Below are positions 1-5,291 of a DNA stretch of 7,563 nt, piece after piece. A program made the translations under genes and the position numbers. This DNA is from Methylococcaceae bacterium UBA659 (GTDB lineage Bacteria; Pseudomonadota; Gammaproteobacteria; Methylococcales; Methylomonadaceae). The stretch is from the NCBI GenBank assembly GCA_002299495.1, contig DBNZ01000189.1, forward strand, positions 2,217 through 9,779. The letters are read 5' to 3'. Under the pieces are notes generated by a model. The model was not told the origin of the DNA, ran no database searches, and saw only the letters and a list, made by a program, of their open reading frames with translations. The number at the start of each line of letters is the position of its first letter. Position 1 is the stretch's first letter.

Positions 1-124
1 TTTTGTAAAAACGACGACATTTCCAGTGACTGAGCGGAAATAGAGCTATCGGCTGAAAAAAACAGACTCAGAGAGCGTCAAAAATAATTTTGTTCGATGG
101 TTGCACGATAGCTTTGCAAGTTCC
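1..124. other. Unidentified sequence left of the merR break
   Basis: This stretch replaces what should be the remainder of the merR-type gene. All six frames hold only short open stretches and none is recognisable. On the plus strand, two frames that could be gene ends entering from the left edge stop at about 31-33 and 40-42. It is richer in A and T runs than the genes to its right. An 8-base inverted repeat, agctatcg at 44-51 and cgatagct at 106-113, is the only structure I see, and with a 54-base loop it is not a terminator. It could be the end of an insertion sequence, a deletion scar or a rearrangement joint. The window is too short on this side to decide. Confidence 0.4.
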
Positions 125-232
125 TCGTAAGACATGGGGTTTCAGAAAACAAAGTTCGCTGACTTCACCAATCGTGAAGCAGCGTTTGTCCGGAATGGTC
201 GGGAGTTCGTGGTTATTGCTCGGTTCCCGCAT
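68..232 (-). pseudogene. Truncated MerR-family regulator (N-terminal fragment)
   Basis: The ATG at 230-232 lies inside the end of ihfA in another frame and opens a 54-codon frame ending in TGA at 68-70. Residues 13-36 (IPDKRCFTIGEVSELCFLKP, then HVLR) match the start of the MerR-type DNA-binding domain, including the first helix-turn-helix. This is the regulator that commonly follows ihfA in Pseudomonas and relatives, as I recall the family. After HVLR the family continues with a YWE-type segment and the wing. Here the reading changes at about position 124 to 18 unrelated residues (GTCKAIVQ...FDAL) and stops. Most of the DNA-binding domain and the whole effector region are missing, so a working regulator is unlikely. 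The 20-base overlap with ihfA is the ancestral arrangement and argues that the start is genuine. The function of intact homologues is not well defined. Confidence 0.7.
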
Positions 233-512
233 AAGATTCTACCCGGGCCTTGAGTTTTTGGCCGGAACGGAACGTGACCACCCGTCTGGCGGTGATGGGG
301 ATTTCTTCCCCGGTTTTTGGGTTTCGGCCAGGACGGCCGCTTTTGTCCCGCAATTCAAATTTGCCGAATCCGGAAATTTTCACTTGTTGCCCTTGCTCCA
401 AAGAACTTTTGATTTCCTCAAAAAAAAGTTCGACCATATCTTTGGCTTCACGTTTGTTCAAGCCTAGTTCATCATAAAGTCCTTCTGCGAAGTCCGCTTT
501 GGTCAATGCCAT
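213..512 (-). CDS. ihfA: Integration host factor subunit alpha
   Basis: This is the alpha subunit of IHF, the heterodimeric nucleoid protein that bends specific DNA sites by about 160 degrees and assists transcription, replication and site-specific recombination. The 99 residues equal the E. coli length and align end to end. Residues 1-45 form the helical dimerisation body (MALTKADFAEGLYDELGL start). The GFGKFELRDK strand follows at 48-57, then the DNA-binding arm (RPGRNPKTGEEIPITARRV) at 60-78. Pro65 is at the position whose side chain intercalates into the minor groove in known IHF structures. The ATG lies one base after the pheT TGA, and its ribosome-binding site (GAGGG) is inside the last pheT codons, so translation is probably coupled to pheT. 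E. coli also has promoters for ihfA within upstream genes; I did not identify one here. The partner gene ihfB is not in this window. Confidence 0.97.
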   Translation of the reverse strand: MALTKADFAEGLYDELGLNKREAKDMVELFFEEIKSSLEQGQQVKISGFGKFELRDKSGRPGRNPKTGEEIPITARRVVTFRSGQKLKARVESYAGTEQ

Positions 513-513
513 A

Positions 514-2889
514 TCAATCCCTCAATTTTGCACTAATTCTTTTGGTCAATGTTTGTAACACGTTGTTTACTATAGCATCAATTTCAGTATCTGTAAGCGT
601 TTGCTGATCGTTTTGTAACATCAGGCTTAAGGCGACGCTTTTATAACCTGCTTCCACACCTTTGCCGCGATAAACGTCAAAAATGGCCACTTCTCTCAAT
701 AAGGTTTCATCGATGCCTTGCACCGTAGCGATGATGTCGCCGGCGGTGATGTCTTCTTTCACCAACAAGGCTAAGTCGCGGCGCACCGAGGGGAATTTTG
801 ACAAGGGTTTGAACGCTGGTTTTCGTTTGGCCAATAATAATTCTTGGCTGAGTTCAAATAAAAAAACTTGGCTTTCAAAACCTAATTGTTTTTCTAAAGT
901 GGGGTGTAACATGCCTAGGCAGCCGATGTGGTCACCGGATTCTGCAAGGATTTTTGCCGCTTGCCCGGGATGCAAGGCGGGGTGTTCGATTTTGGCAAAT
1001 TGGACGCTGCATCCGGTCATTTTAAACAGGGATTCAACATCGGCCTTGAGGTCGAAAAAATCAGCGTTGCGGTTTTTTTCTCCCCATTGCTCGTCGTATA
1101 CGCTGCCTAACATTAATCCGGCCAGCATTTTTTCTTGGCGGGTTTGGCCGTCGATGTTGACGAAGCGTAGGCCGGTTTCAAACAAGCGCAAGCGTCGTTG
1201 TTGGCGGTGGGTGTTGTGCAGGGCAGCTTTTATCAGACCACACCATAAGGTGGTGCGCATGATGGACAATTCCGAGGAAATCGGGTTTTGCAGCCGTAAA
1301 AATTTATCGTTAGGCGCCACCATGGCCTGGATGTCGGCGTCGATAAAACTGTAGGTGATGGCTTCACGATAGCCCCGGTCGACCAGCAGGTCTTTTAGCC
1401 GTTCGATGTCCATCGTGGTTTCAAAGGCTTGCGCCAATTCGCCACGCATCAGCGGCCGGTTGCTGGGCAGGTTGTTGTAGCCATAAATGCGGGCCAGTTC
1501 TTCGATCAAGTCCGCTTCAATGGCAATGTCGAAACGGCGGCTGGGTGGCGTGATGAACCAGCCGTCGGCTACGGTTTCCACCGCCATTCCTAGGCGATGG
1601 AATATGCCGGTGATTTGTGCGTCCGTTAAAGTGATGCCCAATAATTTTTCTAGTCGCTGTTTGCGTAGCATAACGGGCGGGCGTTTTGGCAATGCCGCAG
1701 CATCGGTCACCTGGATGATTGGCCCTGATTCCCCTCCTGCAATAGCCAAAATCCATTGGCTGGCGCGTTCGATGGCGCGTTGTTGTAGGGTCGGGTCAAC
1801 GCCACGTTCAAAACGGTGGGATGCGTCGGTATGCAAACCATAACGGCGGGCTTGGCCGGCGATGGCTTCCGGGCTAAAAAACGCACATTCTAAAAAGATA
1901 TTGGTGGTGGCGTCGCTGACTGCGGAGTCATTGCCGCCCATGACTCCGGCCAATGCCAGGGCTTGGGTATGGTCGCTAATGATTAAGCTGTCGCTATCTA
2001 GTTTGATGGTCTGGCCGTTTAATAAGGAGATGGGTTCGTCTTGCCGTGCATAACGGACTTGAATGCCACCTTGCAGTTTGTCTGCGTCAAAGGCATGCAA
2101 GGGTTGGCCTAATTCCAACAAAACATAGTGGGTGACGTCGATTAGCGGCCCTAAGCTTCTTAAGCCGGAACGGCGTAGGCGTTCTTGCATCCACAAGGGG
2201 GTTTGCGCCGTGGCGGTGACGCCGGAGATGATCCGCCCTAGGTAGTTAGGGCAGGCTTGGGGTTCTAAGACGTGTATCGGCAATGTCTGTTGTTGGTTGA
2301 CCGATACCGGCGCTAGTTGCGGGGTGTCAAAAGCCATCCCGTTCAGCGCCGCGATTTCACGCGCCAAACCTGTCACGCTTAAACAATCGGCGCGGTTGGG
2401 GGTCAAGTCGACTTCGATGATGGTGTCGTCTAGCGATAAGTATTCGCGGATATTGGTCCCGACTGGGGCGTCGTTGGGCAGCTCCATCAAGCCTTGGGAT
2501 TCAGCGGCCATGCCAAGCTCTTTTTCCGAACACAACATGCCGAAAGATGCCACGCCGCGCAGCTTGGATTTTTTGATCTTAAAATCCCCCGGCAGCACCG
2601 CCCCGATCAAGGCCGCAGGGATTTTTAGACCGACCCGCACGTTGCTGGCGCCACAAACGATTTGCAGCGGTTCAGTTGCTCCGACGGCAACTTGGCAGAC
2701 CCGCAGTCGGTCGGCGTCAGGATGTTGCTCCAGCGCCAACACTTCACCGATCACCACGCCCGAAAATTCGGCCGCCACGGGTCGCACCGAATCGACTTCT
2801 AAACCCGCCATCGTCAGTTGCTCGACCAGCTGTTCCGTGCTGATCGCAGGATTGGCGTATTCCCTTAACCAGGCTTCACTAATTTGCAT
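514..2889 (-). CDS. pheT: Phenylalanine--tRNA ligase beta subunit
   Basis: This is the beta chain of the cytoplasmic alpha2-beta2 phenylalanyl-tRNA synthetase, which binds tRNA-Phe and hydrolyses mischarged Tyr-tRNA-Phe while PheS holds the aminoacylation site. At 791 residues it is close to the 795 of E. coli. The EMAP/OB-type tRNA-binding domain is at about 40-150 (HPDADRLRVCQV, then IVCGASNVR and SFGMLCSEKELG). The B3/B4 editing region follows at about 210-385, ending in the SHRFERGVDP motif. Next come the B5 domain at about 400-475 and a catalytic-like domain. The C-terminal anticodon-binding FDX-ACB domain starts near 697 (KFPSVRRDLALLV). The ATG lies 17 bases after the pheS stop. The ribosome-binding site is weak (a GGGA about 13 bases upstream), consistent with translation coupled to pheS. 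The large plus-strand frames within it are shadows. Confidence 0.97.
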   Translation of the reverse strand: MQISEAWLREYANPAISTEQLVEQLTMAGLEVDSVRPVAAEFSGVVIGEVLALEQHPDADRLRVCQVAVGATEPLQIVCGASNVRVGLKIPAALIGAVLPGDFKIKKSKLRGVASFGMLCSEKELGMAAESQGLMELPNDAPVGTNIREYLSLDDTIIEVDLTPNRADCLSVTGLAREIAALNGMAFDTPQLAPVSVNQQQTLPIHVLEPQACPNYLGRIISGVTATAQTPLWMQERLRRSGLRSLGPLIDVTHYVLLELGQPLHAFDADKLQGGIQVRYARQDEPISLLNGQTIKLDSDSLIISDHTQALALAGVMGGNDSAVSDATTNIFLECAFFSPEAIAGQARRYGLHTDASHRFERGVDPTLQQRAIERASQWILAIAGGESGPIIQVTDAAALPKRPPVMLRKQRLEKLLGITLTDAQITGIFHRLGMAVETVADGWFITPPSRRFDIAIEADLIEELARIYGYNNLPSNRPLMRGELAQAFETTMDIERLKDLLVDRGYREAITYSFIDADIQAMVAPNDKFLRLQNPISSELSIMRTTLWCGLIKAALHNTHRQQRRLRLFETGLRFVNIDGQTRQEKMLAGLMLGSVYDEQWGEKNRNADFFDLKADVESLFKMTGCSVQFAKIEHPALHPGQAAKILAESGDHIGCLGMLHPTLEKQLGFESQVFLFELSQELLLAKRKPAFKPLSKFPSVRRDLALLVKEDITAGDIIATVQGIDETLLREVAIFDVYRGKGVEAGYKSVALSLMLQNDQQTLTDTEIDAIVNNVLQTLTKRISAKLRD

Positions 2890-2906
2890 GCTGTAAAGGT
2901 TCCCGC

Positions 2907-3926
2907 TTAGTTAAATTGGGCTAAGAATTTAAGGTCATTTTCAAAAAACAGCCTGAGGTCGTTGATACCGTAACGTAACATCGCTAAGCGTTCGACCCCC
3001 ATGCCGAAAGCGAAGCCGGTATAACGTTCACCGTCAATATTGACGGATTTGAACACTTCAGGATGAATCATGCCGCAACCCATCACTTCCAGCCAGCCGG
3101 TTTGTTTGCAGACACGGCAACCTTCGCCGCCGCAAATTACGCACTCAATATCCACCTCGGCCGATGGTTCGGTGAAAGGGAAATAAGAAGGACGGAAACG
3201 CACCCGGATGTCTTTTTCAAAGAATGCGCTTAGGAATTCATAAACTACGCCTTTCAAATCGGCAAAACTGACATCGGTGTCGACTAAGAAACCTTCCACC
3301 TGATGGAACATGGGCGTATGGGTTAGATCGGAATCGCAACGGTAGACCCGGCCCGGGGCGATGACTTTTAGCGGCGGCGTTTCCGATGTCATCACCCTGA
3401 TTTGCACCGGCGAGGTATGGGTGCGGAGCACGGTATGGGCATCAAAGTAAAAGGTGTCGTGCATGGCGCGGGCAGGGTGGTGCGCTGGGATGTTGAGGGC
3501 GGTGAAATTATGGTAATCGTCTTCGATCTCGGGGCCTTCGACTACCTTAAAACCTACGCCGCCAAAAATTTTGCCGATGCGCCTTAAGGTGGTCGTGACC
3601 GGATGCAAGCCGCCGACGGATGGGTTCCGTCCCGGCAAGGTGACATCTATGCTTTCACTGGCTAATCTTGCCGCCAGCGCTGCCGCCTCTAGGGCTGTTT
3701 TTTGATGTTCAAGCCGTTCCTGGAAACGGTCTTTGGCTTGGTTGATGGCTTGGCCTGCCAGTTTACGTTGCTCCGGCGGCAAGGCACCTAAGGTTTTCAT
3801 CTGTTCGGTGAACAGACCTTTTTTGCCCAAATAATGGACACGGATTTGATCCAGGCGGTTAAGGTCTGCTGCTGAGGCAAGTTCTGCCAAGCTTTGCGCG
3901 AGAATTTCTTCTAGGGTAGCGGACAC
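2907..3926 (-). CDS. pheS: Phenylalanine--tRNA ligase alpha subunit
   Basis: This is the catalytic alpha chain of phenylalanyl-tRNA synthetase, a class II enzyme that activates phenylalanine with ATP and transfers it to tRNA-Phe. Residues 1-90 form the N-terminal coiled coil that contacts tRNA. The catalytic core follows with GPEIEDDYHNFTALNIPAHHPAR (131-153), a THTPMFHQVEG segment near motif 2 (202-212) and motif 3, GMGVERLAMLRYG (308-320). Ala306 corresponds to E. coli Ala294, the substrate-pocket residue. Residues 262-273 carry four cysteines (C262, C265, C270, C273) in a short knuckle absent from E. coli PheS but, as I recall, present in pseudomonads; it may bind zinc. This accounts for most of the extra length (339 residues against 327). 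The start codon is GTG: an in-frame TAG lies five codons upstream and the next Met is residue 43. Only a weak GCGAG precedes it. Confidence 0.96.
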   Translation of the reverse strand: MSATLEEILAQSLAELASAADLNRLDQIRVHYLGKKGLFTEQMKTLGALPPEQRKLAGQAINQAKDRFQERLEHQKTALEAAALAARLASESIDVTLPGRNPSVGGLHPVTTTLRRIGKIFGGVGFKVVEGPEIEDDYHNFTALNIPAHHPARAMHDTFYFDAHTVLRTHTSPVQIRVMTSETPPLKVIAPGRVYRCDSDLTHTPMFHQVEGFLVDTDVSFADLKGVVYEFLSAFFEKDIRVRFRPSYFPFTEPSAEVDIECVICGGEGCRVCKQTGWLEVMGCGMIHPEVFKSVNIDGERYTGFAFGMGVERLAMLRYGINDLRLFFENDLKFLAQFN

Positions 3927-3978
3927 AGCGTAAGCTCGCTAGTTAGTTGAAGGGGGGCTAGATAATGGGTATTTTGGC

Positions 3979-4014
3979 ACCACTGACTCCGGCCTGTGCG
4001 GCCAAAGCAGTGGT
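3979..4014 (-). promoter_or_regulatory. Long hairpin in the rplT-pheS spacer
   Basis: Read as minus-strand RNA, 4014-4008 pairs with 3985-3979 (ACCACTG with CAGTGGT). The next eight bases, 4007-4000, pair with 3994-3987 including two G-U pairs. This gives a 15-pair stem with one bulged base (3986) and a five-base loop. The two G-U pairs become C-A mismatches on the plus strand, so the full stem forms only in the operon transcript. No T run follows on the minus strand, so it is not a classic terminator. It occupies the place where E. coli has the pheM leader and attenuator. A processing or stability element, or a diverged attenuator, are the alternatives. Confidence 0.5.
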
Positions 4015-4025
4015 TTTAAATCAGG

Positions 4026-4391
4026 TCACTGCACGGGGCTGACATTCGCCTTGGCCAGCTCGGCGATTTTGCCGAACGCGGCAATGTCACGCACAGCGAT
4101 GTCTGCTAAGACTTTGCGGTCTATCGCCACATGGGCATTACTCAAGCCGTTGATCAAGCGGCTGTAGGAAATGCCATACAAACGCGCCGCCGCATTGATA
4201 CGGACAATCCACAAGGCTCGGAATTGGCGTTTGCGTTGCCTGCGGTCACGGTAGGCATATTGGCCGGCCTTGATCACCGCTTGTTTGGCTACCCGATATA
4301 CCCGGCTGCGGGCGCCGTAATAACCTTTGGCTAGTTTCAGGATTTTTTTATGTCTGGCTCTGGCAGTCACGCCACGTTTAACTCTGGACAT
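4026..4391 (-). CDS. rplT: 50S ribosomal protein L20
   Basis: L20 binds 23S rRNA early in assembly of the large ribosomal subunit and is essential for its first steps. In E. coli it also represses translation of its own mRNA. The 121 residues align along their whole length with E. coli L20 (118). The long, very basic N-terminal extension (about 1-58, with SRVKRGVTARARHKKILK and YRDRRQRKRQFR) threads into rRNA. The globular C-terminal half starts with ALWIVRINAAAR at 59-70 and carries the DRKVLADIA segment at 91-99. The last few residues (VSPVQ) vary in the family. The ATG has a clear AGGAG nine bases upstream and follows the rpmI stop after 15 bases, so the two genes are surely co-transcribed. 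Confidence 0.97.
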   Translation of the reverse strand: MSRVKRGVTARARHKKILKLAKGYYGARSRVYRVAKQAVIKAGQYAYRDRRQRKRQFRALWIVRINAAARLYGISYSRLINGLSNAHVAIDRKVLADIAVRDIAAFGKIAELAKANVSPVQ

Positions 4392-4406
4392 CGCTTAAGT
4401 CTCCTG

Positions 4407-4604
4407 TCAGCTATAAGGCATCATGCGTTCCGCCATACGCACATCCGATGGATGCACGGCCTTAGGGCTGCGTAACTGTCTTTTCCGTTTGGTGGATTTT
4501 TTGGTCAAAATGTGGCGGCGATGGGATTGCCCGCATTTAAACCCGCCATTGCCGGTGCGCCGGAAACGCTTAGCGGCGCCGCGGTTAGTCTTGATTTTTG
4601 GCAT
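4407..4604 (-). CDS. rpmI: 50S ribosomal protein L35
   Basis: This is a small basic protein of the large ribosomal subunit, 65 residues, the same length as E. coli L35. The start is set by the invariant MPKIKTNRGAAKRF opening, at ATG 4602-4604, with GGAG six bases upstream; an open frame continues upstream to 4688 but does not resemble the family. Further landmarks are the RTGNGGFK segment at 16-23 and HILTKKSTKRKRQLR at 31-45. The C-terminus PYS resembles the usual PY ending. A 142-base spacer with hairpins separates it from infC, whereas rplT follows after 15 bases. In E. coli this pair is repressed by L20 acting at a leader near rpmI. Confidence 0.96.
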   Translation of the reverse strand: MPKIKTNRGAAKRFRRTGNGGFKCGQSHRRHILTKKSTKRKRQLRSPKAVHPSDVRMAERMMPYS

Positions 4605-4746
4605 TTGTTTGCTCCGAATAAAAAATAAAAATCCCTGAGAAAAGCAACACGGCAAGGCAAAATGCTTGGCCCTGACGTGTGCTGGCATCGTCTGATGCGG
4701 GCTGCGTATCCTTATGCAGCCCTAAAACGGCAACGAATAAACGTTG
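4605..4746 (-). promoter_or_regulatory. infC-rpmI spacer with tandem hairpins
   Basis: This is the largest gap inside the operon. As minus-strand RNA it has a stem of seven pairs (GGGCTGC at 4722-4716 with GCAGCCC at 4705-4699, ten-base loop). Directly adjoining it, with no base between, is a five-pair stem at 4698-4685 (GCATC and GATGC, four-base loop). A T-rich run and then the rpmI ribosome-binding site follow. No hairpin is followed at once by a T run, so I see no terminator. In E. coli the L20 translational operator lies in this part of the operon. I infer an equivalent role but have not shown similarity to the rRNA site. Confidence 0.4.
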
Positions 4747-5271
4747 CTATTTTTTCTTTTTAGGAGCCATTACCATCACCATCTGCCGCCCTTCTAATTT
4801 CGGGACTTGCTCGACTATGGCTATTTCTTCCAAATCTTTTTCTATGCGCTTGAGCTGTTCCATGCCCAATTCCCTGTGCGCCATTTCCCGTCCACGGTAA
4901 CGGACGGTGATCTTAGCCTTATCGCCGTCATTCAGGAACTTGACTAGGCTTTTTAACTTGACTTGGTAATCGCCCTCTTCAGTACCCGGACGGAATTTGA
5001 TTTCCTTGACCTGGATTTGCTTCTGTTTTTTCTTGGCTTGTTGCAGTTTTTTGTTTTGCTCAAACTGAAATTTGCCATAATTCATTATCTTACAGACCGG
5101 TGGGTCGGCATTAGGCGATATTTCCACTAAATCTAAGTCAGCAGCATAGGCCTTTTGCTTGGCTTCATCCAGCGGCATAATGCCCAACATTTCTCCTTCC
5201 GCGTTAGAAACCCTGACCCGCCTAGCGGTAATCAGGTCATTAATGCGCGTCTCATCTTTTTTAGCAGCGAT
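4747..5271 (-). CDS. infC: Translation initiation factor IF-3
   Basis: IF-3 binds the 30S subunit, keeps it apart from 50S and rejects initiation complexes lacking a proper start codon or initiator tRNA. From the proposed AUC start (5269-5271) it is 174 residues, against 180 in E. coli. The N-terminal domain runs from TRIND to about residue 73, with DLVEISPNADPPVC at 47-60. A lysine- and glutamine-rich linker (about 74-90) leads to the rRNA-binding C-terminal domain, which contains KFRPGTEEGDYQVK, YRGREMAH at 125-132 and a KKKK end. The first ATG in frame, at 5188-5190, would delete 27 conserved residues (including RINDLITARRVRV), so the true start must lie upstream and be non-AUG. This fits the known autoregulation of infC through rare AUU/AUC/AUA starts. 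It begins 20 bases after the thrS stop. Confidence 0.95.
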   Translation of the reverse strand: MAAKKDETRINDLITARRVRVSNAEGEMLGIMPLDEAKQKAYAADLDLVEISPNADPPVCKIMNYGKFQFEQNKKLQQAKKKQKQIQVKEIKFRPGTEEGDYQVKLKSLVKFLNDGDKAKITVRYRGREMAHRELGMEQLKRIEKDLEEIAIVEQVPKLEGRQMVMVMAPKKKK

Positions 5272-5285
5272 ATCCTGATCCTCCC
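5269..5285 (-). promoter_or_regulatory. Ribosome-binding site and AUC start of infC
   Basis: A strong Shine-Dalgarno core GGGAGG (5285-5280) is followed, after eight bases, by AUC (5271-5269) in the IF-3 frame. No ATG, GTG or TTG in frame lies at a suitable distance. The frame upstream of the Shine-Dalgarno contains two ATA codons that precede it and so cannot use it. An ATT at the RIND position, ten codons in, has no comparable site. The choice of AUC is inferred from spacing and homologue length, not from an experiment. Confidence 0.7.
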
Positions 5286-5291
5286 AGCATA

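Noticed and set aside
52..64. ctg-aaaaaaa-cag as a possible terminator after the merR fragment
   Set aside because: The stem has only three pairs and its loop is the A run, so it cannot act as an intrinsic terminator.
90..467. 125-residue plus-strand open frame opposite ihfA and the merR fragment
   Set aside because: It is antisense to ihfA, has no family resemblance, and its composition follows from the complement of the ihfA codons.
683..1354. 223-residue plus-strand open frame opposite pheT
   Set aside because: It lies wholly antisense to a clearly coding, conserved gene and has no recognisable domain. The 199-residue frame at 2297-2896 is rejected for the same reason.
4605..4688. Possible 28-residue N-terminal extension of L35 from the ATG at 4688
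   Set aside because: L35 starts invariantly at MPKIK, which here has its own good ribosome-binding site. The upstream residues do not resemble the family.
5261..5290. Nine-codon minus-strand frame (ATG at 5290) overlapping the infC start, as a possible regulatory upstream frame
   Set aside because: Its ATG lies just before the infC Shine-Dalgarno with no site of its own, and such a short frame easily arises by chance.
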